Source of the DNA: Pseudomonadota bacterium
Lineage (GTDB): Bacteria > Desulfobacterota > Desulfobacteria > Desulfobacterales > Desulfobacteraceae
Direction: 5' to 3'
DNA: 15,312 nucleotides
Assembly: GCA_018816605.1 (NCBI GenBank)
Contig: JAHIVS010000265.1
Coordinates: forward strand, 1 to 15,312
The notes under the pieces are model-generated. The model was not told where the DNA came from. It did no database searches and was given only the letters and a program-made list of their open reading frames with translations. The first letter of the stretch is position 1. Each line of letters starts with the position of its first letter. This document shows positions 7,779 through 14,534 of the stretch, in pieces. The position numbers and the translations under genes are program-made.

Positions 7779-8622
7779 GGTTCTGTTTCCCACATGTCTG
7801 GATGATGCCCGAAATCTGCTGGTCTGTTCTGACGCGCCAGCGCTTCTGGCCGGAGGTACCGATCTTCTGGTCCAGATGCGCCAGAAAAGAATTCAGCCCC
7901 GTACCTTGATTTCCCTGGACCGAGTTGAGGGGATGCAGGAGATTGGGCAGACAGATCAGCATATTTTTATCCGTTGCGGCGTTCCCCTGGCCCGTGTCAT
8001 GGATCACCCGAGTATCCGAGCCCATGCTCCTGTGCTGGCCCGGGCCATTGCCGATCTGGGCTCCCCCCAGATCCGGAACATGGGCACCTTGGGCGGCAAC
8101 ATCATGACAGCATCCCCTGCCGGAGATACACTGCCGCCTTTGTATGTGCTGGATGCATCCGTGGATCTGGCAGGACCGGAAGGATTTAGGCGCCTGCCCC
8201 TGGCCAAGTTTATTACAGGGCCGGGGCAGACGGCCCTGGCATCCGGGGAGATTCTCTGGCAGGTGACGTTTAACAAGCCAGACCCAGGCGCCTGGCACTG
8301 GTTTGAAAAAGTGGGCCAGCGCAGGGCCCTGTCCATTGCCATGGTCAGCCTGGCCGCCATGTTCAGCCTGGACAGCCACAACAAGTTATCCAGGATCAGG
8401 CTGGCCTGGGGCAGCGTGGGGCCCACCATTGTTCAAAGCCGGGAAACCCAAGACTTTTTATGTGGCAGACCCCTTGAGCCGGAAGTCCTGGAAAAGGCCT
8501 GTGATCTGGCAAGGGCTGCGGTTTCACCCATCTCAGATATCCGGGCCACCAAAGCCTATCGGCGGGATGTGGCCGGCAGACTACTGATGCGACTGGATCA
8601 GGCTGTCCAGGGAGAAAACTGA
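7771..8622 (+). CDS. Molybdenum hydroxylase, FAD-binding subunit
   Basis: A 283-residue medium subunit that carries FAD and passes electrons to the final acceptor. It has the two FAD-binding signatures of the CoxM/XdhB class: LLAGGTD at about 25-31 and IRNMGTLGGNIMTASPAGD at 101-119. The C-terminal part (GAWHWFEKVGQRRALSIAMVS) matches the domain usual for this subunit. There is no insertion for an extra 4Fe-4S cluster, which argues against 4-hydroxybenzoyl-CoA reductase. The start is GTG at 7771, inside the end of the 2Fe-2S gene, with AGGGGG upstream. Its stop overlaps the next start as TGATG. The order large, 2Fe-2S, FAD is common in anaerobes. No XdhC-type cofactor-insertion gene is in the window. 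Confidence 0.95.
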   Translation: MAEVLFPTCLDDARNLLVCSDAPALLAGGTDLLVQMRQKRIQPRTLISLDRVEGMQEIGQTDQHIFIRCGVPLARVMDHPSIRAHAPVLARAIADLGSPQIRNMGTLGGNIMTASPAGDTLPPLYVLDASVDLAGPEGFRRLPLAKFITGPGQTALASGEILWQVTFNKPDPGAWHWFEKVGQRRALSIAMVSLAAMFSLDSHNKLSRIRLAWGSVGPTIVQSRETQDFLCGRPLEPEVLEKACDLARAAVSPISDIRATKAYRRDVAGRLLMRLDQAVQGEN

Positions 8623-9005
8623 TGGACAGGGCCCGCAAGGACAGGCTGCTGGCTATAGTTCTTAGTTTTCTGGCACTGGGGTTCCTGGTTCTTGGGATAC
8701 TGCCCTATCTGCCCCAGGGACTGCGTCTGCCTTTGTTTTTCGGGGCAGGGGCCTGGGCTGGTATTGGCTGGGGCGTGGCCATGCCTGTATTCAACGGACT
8801 GATGTTTGATATTTCCGATCCCAGGTTCAAAAGCCTGAACACCAACCTGGGTATGCAGATGTTCCAGGCCGGTTTTTTTGTGGGTCCCTTTCTCGGCAGC
8901 GCCCTGGTCGGTTCTGCCGGGTTCGGCCCGGTATTCTATCTCAGCGCCCTGCTCAGTTTGACGGGGGCCTGTTTGATGATTTTGTTTAAAAGGAGAGCGT
9001 CATGA
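8622..9005 (+). pseudogene. MFS transporter, last four membrane helices only
   Basis: A 127-residue reading frame with four strong hydrophobic segments, whereas MFS permeases have about 400 residues and twelve helices. It begins with MDRARKDRLLAIVLSF, which looks like the internal loop and helix nine of an MFS protein, and ends in a short basic tail (FKRRAS) like a true C-terminus. The missing two thirds are not upstream: the FAD subunit gene is intact and overlaps this start as TGATG. The simplest reading is an in-frame deletion that fused the tail of a transporter gene to the operon. It still has an open frame and overlaps the next start (ATGA), so it may be translated; a small membrane protein with its own role cannot be excluded. 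Confidence 0.7.
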
Positions 9006-10021
9006 CTGCACAAGCCATTGAGATCGAACCAGACCAGCCCTGGACCGTGGACCGGTTCAGGCCCGAGGACGCCCCGGGCGTCACGGCCCTGTTCCATTCG
9101 GTTTACGGGGATAAATATCCGGTTCGCACCTATCTGGAACCTGAGCTGCTGGCCAAAGAAAACCGGGAAGGCCGGGTGATCTCATCTGTGGCCAGGATTC
9201 CCTCCGGGGCCGTTGTGGGCCATAACGCCCTGTTCAACTCTGCCCCCAATCCCAGGATTTTTGAAACCGGGGCCGGGGTGGTGCACACGCTCTACCGGGG
9301 TGGCCATGGCATCTTCACCCAGATGGTCGCCCATGGCATTGAGATGGGAAAACAGAGTCCCCGGGTGGATTTGATCTATGGGGAACCGGTGTGCAACCAT
9401 CCTTTTTCCCAGAAACTTGGCATCAGCCTGAAATTTGAAGCCAGGGCCATGGAGGTGAGCCTCATGCCAGCGGCTGCCTATACCAAGGAAAAAAGCGCTG
9501 CCGGACGGGTCTCCACCCTTCTCAACTTTTTCTCTCTAAAACCCAAGGCCTGTAAAGTGCATGTGCCCGGGGCATACAAGGACCAGTTTGATGCCTGTTA
9601 CATGGGTTTTGAAGAGCCCCGGACCTTTGAGGAGGCCCTTGGGGAACCTGAAGCGACCCTCAGCCGGATGGATATCCAGACCTTTGAATTTGCCGGTGTG
9701 GCCAGGATCGCGGTGCCGGATGCCAGCCGGGATTTTGAATCACGGATGGCATCCGAAGAGGCGCGCCTGGTCCGCAACGGCATCCGGGTGATCCAGATCT
9801 GGCTGAACACCGGTCTTCCCCAGGTGGGGGGGGCTACTGGGGTTCTCAGATCCATGGGATACTTTTTCGGCGGGGTCCTGCCCCGGTGGTTTGATACAGA
9901 TGGGTTGCTGATGCAAAAGGTTCTGGACGAACCGGACTGGGAGGGCACGGTTCTGGTGGGAGAACGCAACAAGAAACTGGCCGCCCTGGTCCGGGGGGAA
10001 TGGGAGTGCCGTCAGGTGTAG
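9002..10021 (+). CDS. GNAT-like acetyltransferase-fold protein
   Basis: A 339-residue cytosolic protein starting at ATG 9002, with AAGGAGAG upstream and a 4-base overlap with the preceding frame. The N-terminal lobe (about 9-160) starts WTVDRFRPEDAPGVTALFHS, a typical GNAT opening, and has the segment TLYRGGHGIFTQMVAHGIEM where acetyl-CoA would bind. A second lobe (about 220-325) ends with IQIWLNTGLPQVGGATGVLR and a Gly-rich turn. The same two-lobe plan is seen in the C-terminal part of the protein at 2470, with matching positions for the long helices. The acyl donor and acceptor are unknown. Its place at the end of the hydroxylase operon suggests that it modifies a pathway intermediate or a protein of the cluster, but this is inference. 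Confidence 0.75.
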   Translation: MTAQAIEIEPDQPWTVDRFRPEDAPGVTALFHSVYGDKYPVRTYLEPELLAKENREGRVISSVARIPSGAVVGHNALFNSAPNPRIFETGAGVVHTLYRGGHGIFTQMVAHGIEMGKQSPRVDLIYGEPVCNHPFSQKLGISLKFEARAMEVSLMPAAAYTKEKSAAGRVSTLLNFFSLKPKACKVHVPGAYKDQFDACYMGFEEPRTFEEALGEPEATLSRMDIQTFEFAGVARIAVPDASRDFESRMASEEARLVRNGIRVIQIWLNTGLPQVGGATGVLRSMGYFFGGVLPRWFDTDGLLMQKVLDEPDWEGTVLVGERNKKLAALVRGEWECRQV

Positions 10022-10123
10022 TCCCTGTCCGCTTTTATAAAATTTATGGATATAGGCCATCCTCTTCCATTGGATTACGTGGTTGGTGATATTAATCAAT
10101 TTTCATATTGAGAATCTGTCTGA

Positions 10124-10993
10124 ATGGTTGAAGGTCCTACTAACAATCTGCCAAATCCTGAATTCATCCAGGGGAAAAAAAACAGCCGCATCGCCTTGTA
10201 TCGGTATGCCAATTTTTCCAGACTATACCCGCCGGTGATCCTTACCCACGGGACCTTTTCCAATGCCCTGATCTGCAAAAATCTGGCCATATTCCTCAAC
10301 AAGGCCGGGTTTGACTGCTGGATTTATGAATGGACCGGACACGGCCTAGGTGAATACGGGCAATTGTATCTGGATGCAGAAGGATTTGCACTCCATGATG
10401 TGCCAGCGGTTATTCACACCGTGCTTGCAAAAACCCAAAGTCGGACATGCAGTTGGGTCGCCCACAGCGGGGGCGGGTTTTTACCCCTGATATATATGGC
10501 AAGAAATCCCCTTCTCCAGGAAAAAATACAGGCCATTGCCGGCATGGGCTCCCAAACCATTGGGGCGGGTAAAACCATCATCGGAAAACTGATCACCCGG
10601 ATGGTGCCTGTGGTGAATACCCTGCTGGGTAAAGTTCCGGGGCCCTTCGCAGGTTTGGGACCCGAAGATGAAGCCTCTGGTTTCCTAACCCAGTGGTCCC
10701 AATGGAATCACTCGGGCAAATGGGTGGGAACAGACGGGTTTGATTATCACAAGGCCATGGGTAAAATTCAAATTCCTGCCTTTTTCATTGCCGGTGCAAA
10801 GGACAGGATTGCACCGCCCGAGGGTTGCCATGCCTTGGTCAATTCCCTGGGCAGTATGGAAAAATCCTTTGTTTTGTGTTCAAAAAAGAATGGGTATCAA
10901 GAGGATTATACCCATCCCCGACTCATTGCCAGTCAAAATGCGAAGAAAGAAATCTGGCCCATGATTCTTGAATTTATTCGATCTGTCAAATGA
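10124..10993 (+). CDS. Alpha/beta hydrolase
   Basis: A 289-residue single-domain alpha/beta hydrolase with a plausible triad: the nucleophile Ser115 in AHSGGG (the elbow normally written GHSxGG), acid Asp227 in AGAKDRIAPPEG, and His264 in DYTHPRL. The oxyanion segment is THGTFSN at 41-47. There is no signal peptide, so it probably acts in the cytosol on an ester, thioester or lipid. Only weak ribosome-binding sequence precedes ATG 10124, and 102 bases separate it from the cluster upstream. Its base composition is lower in GC than the genes before it, so it is probably not part of the nucleobase operon. The substrate cannot be told from the sequence. Confidence 0.88.
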   Translation: MVEGPTNNLPNPEFIQGKKNSRIALYRYANFSRLYPPVILTHGTFSNALICKNLAIFLNKAGFDCWIYEWTGHGLGEYGQLYLDAEGFALHDVPAVIHTVLAKTQSRTCSWVAHSGGGFLPLIYMARNPLLQEKIQAIAGMGSQTIGAGKTIIGKLITRMVPVVNTLLGKVPGPFAGLGPEDEASGFLTQWSQWNHSGKWVGTDGFDYHKAMGKIQIPAFFIAGAKDRIAPPEGCHALVNSLGSMEKSFVLCSKKNGYQEDYTHPRLIASQNAKKEIWPMILEFIRSVK

Positions 10994-11046
10994 ATCAGGC
11001 CTTGAAAGAAATCTTATAGCAACGTTATCTTTTAAATGCTAAATAA

Positions 11047-11222
11047 AATTTTGGCGACAAGATTTTTCCTTCCGAGAAGATCGGGCTTGGTAACCTGGCA
11101 CGATATATTGTCCGGGCCTGTTTTGAGCGCAAAAGCGTCACTTCGTGCCACAGGAAAGAATGACCTATGTGCTGAATAAAGATTTTGATGATACTATCCC
11201 GGCTGTCGACTATTGGAGCTGA
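11047..11222 (+). pseudogene. IS91-family (Y2) transposase remnant, C-terminal fragment, frameshifted
   Basis: Two abutting plus-strand frames give a broken transposase piece. The first (11047-11124) contains GLGNLARYIVRACF, matching the NLARYIIRASF block of IS91-family rolling-circle transposases. The frame then changes, and 11127-11222 reads QKRHFVPQERMTYV, matching the QERMTY block that follows in such proteins, then ends at TGA. Dropping two bases (GA at about 11125-11126) would join the frames. No start codon, catalytic tyrosines or zinc-binding part are present. Recognition is from memory of the family rather than a search. Confidence 0.6.
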
Positions 11223-11430
11223 TTTTTTTCAAAATCTTCCAGCCGAATAAATTACAAACCTTTGATAATAAGCGATAACAACAATATCTGTGATATTATT
11301 TATTTCCACACGCCTTGAGGAATAATTATTGACATAAATGTTGTGACTGAATATTTTAAACGGCAATCGGTGGTATTCTTTCTGGAATGGATGATTCCGG
11401 TAATACCAATGACGACAATTATGACTTGCT
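11223..11430. other. AT-rich intergenic stretch, no gene seen
   Basis: This stretch lies between the transposase remnant and a short open frame. Apart from a possible promoter at 11329-11357 it holds nothing recognised. A minus-strand frame at 11229-11492 has no family motifs. The 10994-11046 stretch before the remnant is likewise without a recognised signal. Confidence 0.5.
11329..11357 (+). promoter_or_regulatory. Possible sigma70 promoter upstream of the REC-DUF4388 gene
   Basis: TTGACA (11329-11334), a 17-base spacer and TATTTT (11352-11357). The -35 box is perfect and the -10 box moderate, in an AT-rich setting where chance matches are common. It would transcribe the short frame at 11431 and the response-regulator gene at 11614. 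Confidence 0.35.
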
Positions 11431-11577
11431 GTGAATAAAAAGAAAAGAAAGTTGCTGGCCGTTTCTTTTGATATTATCGTTGGTACCTTCATCTCAAAGG
11501 TACTGGATTTAGAAGAACTTACCCCGATGGTTATTAATGAATACCAGGACCAATCAACGGCTATGGGGCAATTTTAA
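11431..11577 (+). CDS. Short open reading frame of unknown meaning (48 aa)
   Basis: A GTG-started frame beginning with a basic run (NKKKRKLLAVSFDIIVG) and then an amphipathic, acidic part (LDLEELTPMVINEYQDQ). It ends 36 bases before the response-regulator gene in a plausible upstream-cistron position. The composition looks protein-like, but there is no clear ribosome-binding site and I recognise no family. It could be a small regulator, a decayed fragment or chance. Confidence 0.25.
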   Translation: MNKKKRKLLAVSFDIIVGTFISKVLDLEELTPMVINEYQDQSTAMGQF

Positions 11578-11613
11578 TTCAAGATTAAGGCACATTATAT
11601 AAATAGGAGACAA

Positions 11614-12678
11614 ATGGATATTGTATTGATCGTGGACGACAACTTCATGACGCTGAATGCCCTGGCATCCAGCCTCGGAAAAGGGTTCAATAAGCAGTTT
11701 AAGGTAATCACAGCCAACAACGGACGGGAAGCCGTTCAGATACTTGAAAAAGCAACAATCTCTTTGATAATTACAGACCTTATCATGCCTGAAATGGACG
11801 GATTTGAACTGCTGGCCTATGTGAATGAGCATTTTTCCTCCATTCCCTGCTTTGTAATGTCCTCTGCCTATGAAAATTCTGAAATTAGAAATCAAATACC
11901 CCAAGATATTCTTAAATTTTATCCCAAACCGATTTACCCTAAAATAGTTGGCCCGGAAATCATTGAGGCTCTGAATAGCAATCAGAACAGAAAAAAACCA
12001 AAGGGGATTTCCGTTATCAGTTTCCTGCTCATGATCGAAAAAGAAGAACGGACCTGTCTATTTGAAGCGTCTCTTCCCAACGGGAAAAAAAGTCTTTTTT
12101 ATTTTAAAAAAGGGATTCTATACCAGGCTATTTATGAAAACTTTAAAGGAGAAGATGCTGTTATTGCCGTGATTGCGCAGAAGAAAGCGCTTTTCAAACT
12201 CAAACCCTTACCTGCCAACGAGATTCCCCGAAAAATCAATAAAACCTTAGAGCAACTTATCCTGGAGGCAAAAAAACAATACATTTCTCCAAAGAATACA
12301 GAGCCGGCTTTTAAAACACCCGTGCCCGCATCCGTGCCTCCACCCGTGCCCGGAAATAATCCTCTGGTTGAAAAGTTGTTCTTGGCAGGTAAACTTATTC
12401 CCCAAAAAAAAGGGCCGACAAAAAATGTCACCGTCACCAATCTTTCCAGGTGTGAAGTTCAGTTTAGAATCACCACTGCAATAAACATTGAACAAGGAGA
12501 TGTATCTGTCCTGGAATTTATATTGGATGACCATGGGGGATCAATCGTGTCAAAAAAAATCACCATAACATTGATTCAGGGCAAGACCATCGTGGCTGAG
12601 TTTTCAGATAGAGATCACTATGACCGTCTGGGGCCATACATTGCTTTTAATGGTTTCACCAAAGAGAACCTGATCTAA
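11614..12678 (+). CDS. Response regulator: REC, DUF4388 and PilZ-like domains
   Basis: A 354-residue cytosolic signalling protein with AGGAG upstream of ATG 11614. Residues 1-115 form a receiver domain with acidic pair Asp8/Asp9, phospho-acceptor Asp55 (IITDLIMPEMDG), Ser83 and Lys105 (the KP pair), so it should be phosphorylated by a histidine kinase. Residues about 128-225 resemble DUF4388, a domain common in deltaproteobacterial regulators (GISVISFLLMIEKEERTCL and FYFKKGILYQAIYENFKGED). A Pro-rich linker (about 232-246) leads to a C-terminal beta-rich region with NLSRCEVQFRI where PilZ domains have (D/N)xSxxG. The Gly is Glu here and no RxxxR is seen, so c-di-GMP binding is doubtful. It is convergent with the adenylate cyclase gene, with a 27-base gap. 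Confidence 0.82.
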   Translation: MDIVLIVDDNFMTLNALASSLGKGFNKQFKVITANNGREAVQILEKATISLIITDLIMPEMDGFELLAYVNEHFSSIPCFVMSSAYENSEIRNQIPQDILKFYPKPIYPKIVGPEIIEALNSNQNRKKPKGISVISFLLMIEKEERTCLFEASLPNGKKSLFYFKKGILYQAIYENFKGEDAVIAVIAQKKALFKLKPLPANEIPRKINKTLEQLILEAKKQYISPKNTEPAFKTPVPASVPPPVPGNNPLVEKLFLAGKLIPQKKGPTKNVTVTNLSRCEVQFRITTAINIEQGDVSVLEFILDDHGGSIVSKKITITLIQGKTIVAEFSDRDHYDRLGPYIAFNGFTKENLI

Positions 12679-12705
12679 AGATCAATTTTCCCGGCATGTA
12701 ATCCA

Positions 12706-13950
12706 CTATTCCACAAGGTGTCTGTTCGGGAATTGGGGATTTTTCAATTCATGGTTTTCCAATTGTTTGGTCACCTTGCCAATCAGTTCCAATGCCTTTA
12801 TTTTATCGATACAATTGAAATCCACATAAATGGAAAAGCCCTCGGTTTTTTCGGTCATCTCGTATTTGAAATTGTTCAGGTTGTCAAAGGTATTGATGAC
12901 CTCATAGGTCTGAATGGGCTGGAACAGCCCTTTTACATTTTTGGGCTTGAGCTTTCGGCAGGCGATCTGATCTTTTACCAGCAGATAGGTGCGTTCAGAT
13001 ATGACAATCTGATTTGGGTTTGCCACGGTTTCCAGGCGGCTGGCCAGATTGACTTCGCTGCCGATAATGGTGTACTCAAGACGGTTGGAGGTCCCGAAAT
13101 TTCCTACCATACAGCGCCCTGTATTAATGCCCATTCTAATTTTCAGACCATTACACAACCTGCTTGACCAGGACCGGCAAAGATAGTTCAATCGATTTCG
13201 CATTTCAATGGACATATTGACGCAATTTAGGGCATCCTGCCTCTCCCCTTTGGATTCCGGGTCCCCGAAAAAAATCATCAGGGCGTCGCCTATGAATTTG
13301 TCAATGGTCCCTCCGTATTTGAGAGCGATCTTGGACATCTCGTCCAGATATTCATTGAGCATATCGGTGAGTTCTTCAGGATCCAGGACATCTGCCATCT
13401 GGGTGAATCCAACGATATCTGAAAAAAATATGGTCAAAAGTTTGCGTTTGGTTTTAAGCTTCACATCCTGCTTGCCTGTGAAAATGGAGTCGTACACCTG
13501 GGGAGAGAGATATTTTGACAATTTTTCAGATAGGGTTTTGAGTTCTTTCTCACGGCTTTTTCTGACATCCTGTTCATGTTTCAGGCTTAGGGCTGAATTG
13601 ATCCGGGCCATCAATTCTATTTTTTTTGAGGGTTTGACAATGTAATCAATGGCGCCCGCCTTAAATGCAATCTCCAGACTCTCGGAGCTCACATCCGATG
13701 TGATCATGATAATGGGGATGTCTTTTGTGTCCTCCCTGGATTTGATGGCCTGACAAATTTCAAATCCACTCATGTCTGGTAATTGGAGATCCAAAAGAAT
13801 CAAATCCGGATGATTTCTGGATTGAATCAGGGCATCCTCTCCATTGGCGGCTAGTAAAATTACATGACCTGCTTTGGTCAGGACTTTTTCCAGAATTCTA
13901 AGAACGATTTCATCATCATCCACAATGAGGATTTGGGCCTTGTTTTCCAT
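12706..13950 (-). CDS. Response regulator with class III adenylate cyclase domain
   Basis: A 414-residue cytosolic protein expected to make cAMP under phosphorylation control. Residues 1-120 are a receiver domain with Asp11/Asp12, phospho-acceptor Asp54 (LILLDLQLPDMSG), Thr84 and Lys106. A helical linker (about 120-148) leads to the cyclase domain (about 165-350). Its catalytic set is complete: metal-binding Asp178 (FFSDIVGF) and Asp222 (FIGDALMIFFG), base-selecting Lys218 and Thr294 (EYTIIG), and transition-state Asn301 and Arg305 (VNLASRLE). Thr in place of the usual Asp is the class IIIb pattern, in which bicarbonate stimulation is known for some members. About 60 residues after the domain match nothing I recognise. 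It is transcribed alone on minus and has only a weak, distant AAGGA upstream of its ATG. Confidence 0.93.
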   Translation of the reverse strand: MENKAQILIVDDDEIVLRILEKVLTKAGHVILLAANGEDALIQSRNHPDLILLDLQLPDMSGFEICQAIKSREDTKDIPIIMITSDVSSESLEIAFKAGAIDYIVKPSKKIELMARINSALSLKHEQDVRKSREKELKTLSEKLSKYLSPQVYDSIFTGKQDVKLKTKRKLLTIFFSDIVGFTQMADVLDPEELTDMLNEYLDEMSKIALKYGGTIDKFIGDALMIFFGDPESKGERQDALNCVNMSIEMRNRLNYLCRSWSSRLCNGLKIRMGINTGRCMVGNFGTSNRLEYTIIGSEVNLASRLETVANPNQIVISERTYLLVKDQIACRKLKPKNVKGLFQPIQTYEVINTFDNLNNFKYEMTEKTEGFSIYVDFNCIDKIKALELIGKVTKQLENHELKNPQFPNRHLVE

Positions 13951-14110
13951 AATTTACGGGTTGATCCTTAGCATTATCTTTGTACCATATTTTGTTGTAT
14001 TTTTTCAACAAGGCCGTTATACGTTACACCCATGTTTTGATTTCCAATCAGATGTACCCAAAAACTTTATTATCAATATCGATTTCATCATGGCCCAGTC
14101 CGCGACATAG
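13951..14110. other. Intergenic region upstream of the cyclase gene
   Basis: This should hold the minus-strand promoter of the cyclase gene. The only structured element is a small inverted repeat TTGTTG/CAACAA at 13992-14011 with an 8-base T-rich spacer, which could be an operator or chance in AT-rich DNA. No gene is seen. Confidence 0.4.
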
Positions 14111-14407
14111 AACCTTTATGTTTACCAACAGCGCAACCCTAAAGCAAGCGCATATTTCAAATGCGTTGAGAATCATTTTGAAGAACTGGAACGGGCATGG
14201 GACTATATGTATGCATCCCGCCTGGGATTCTGGCGAACCTATGCCATGAGGGGTATCTATGCGTGACCTTCAGGTTATAAACACCTGGATTGCGGTGATC
14301 TCCATATGGGATTTTCCAGGGTGCGTTCTGAAGAAACAGAGAGTCATATCATTGATACCATCAAAGATGAATACTCTGCAGACGTCTTGCTCATTATCAT
14401 GGGATGA
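14111..14407 (+). pseudogene. IS91-family (Y2) transposase remnant, N-terminal fragment with in-frame stop
   Basis: One plus-strand frame opens after TAG 14108-14110 and contains NPKASAYFKCVENHFEELE, MYASRLGFWRTYAM and, after an in-frame TGA at 14264-14266, HLDCGDLHMGFSRVR. These match in order the N-terminal part of IS91-family transposases that precedes the zinc-binding cysteines. The cysteine region (normally C-x2-C next) is absent: from 14327 the frame continues as SEETESHIIDTIKDEYSADV and ends at TGA 14405-14407, a tail unlike the transposase. About four extra codons around the TGA suggest a small insertion. The gene is clearly dead; its orientation matches the other remnant at 11047. 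Confidence 0.7.
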
Positions 14408-14427
14408 ATGGGCAGGAAACCTCACCA

Positions 14428-14450
14428 GATCTTTTATTTTAAAAAAGATC
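14428..14450. repeat. AT-rich inverted repeat
   Basis: GATCTTTT and AAAAGATC are perfect 8-base arms around a 7-base centre. The adjoining GC-rich hairpin at 14453 makes a two-hairpin block between the transposase remnant and the DUF2914 gene. Confidence 0.6.
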
Positions 14451-14452
14451 CG

Positions 14453-14473
14453 CCCCGGACAAAACTTCCGGGG
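14453..14473 (+). terminator. GC-rich hairpin, possible terminator or element end
   Basis: CCCCGGA and TCCGGGG form a perfect 7-base stem around CAAAACT. On plus it is followed by AGTTTAAAAATTG, which is not a clean T-tract; read on minus, TTTTTT occurs 6 bases past the stem. It may stop transcription entering the DUF2914-cdaA operon. Rolling-circle elements also end in hairpins, so it could mark an old element boundary. Confidence 0.4.
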
Positions 14474-14534
14474 AGTTTAAAAATTGTTATTGTTTTATCT
14501 TGAAAAAAATGGGGGTTTCGCTATAGTGAGAGCC

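Noticed and set aside
11096..11150. Inverted repeat TGGCACGA/TCGTGCCA suggesting a structured RNA or attC-like site
   Set aside because: The stretch reads as transposase coding remnant, the 39-base loop lacks conserved structure, and no T-tract or attC core sites were found.
11229..11492. Minus-strand open frame of 87 codons in the AT-rich intergenic region
   Set aside because: No family motif, no convincing ribosome-binding site, and the product is rich in aromatic residues as expected from random AT-rich DNA.
12679..12705. Bidirectional terminator between the convergent signalling genes
   Set aside because: The 27-base gap has no stem-loop with a T-tract that I can see.
13980..14249. Plus-strand frame of 89 codons upstream of the cyclase gene
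   Set aside because: It is an out-of-frame shadow of the transposase remnant and shows no domain.
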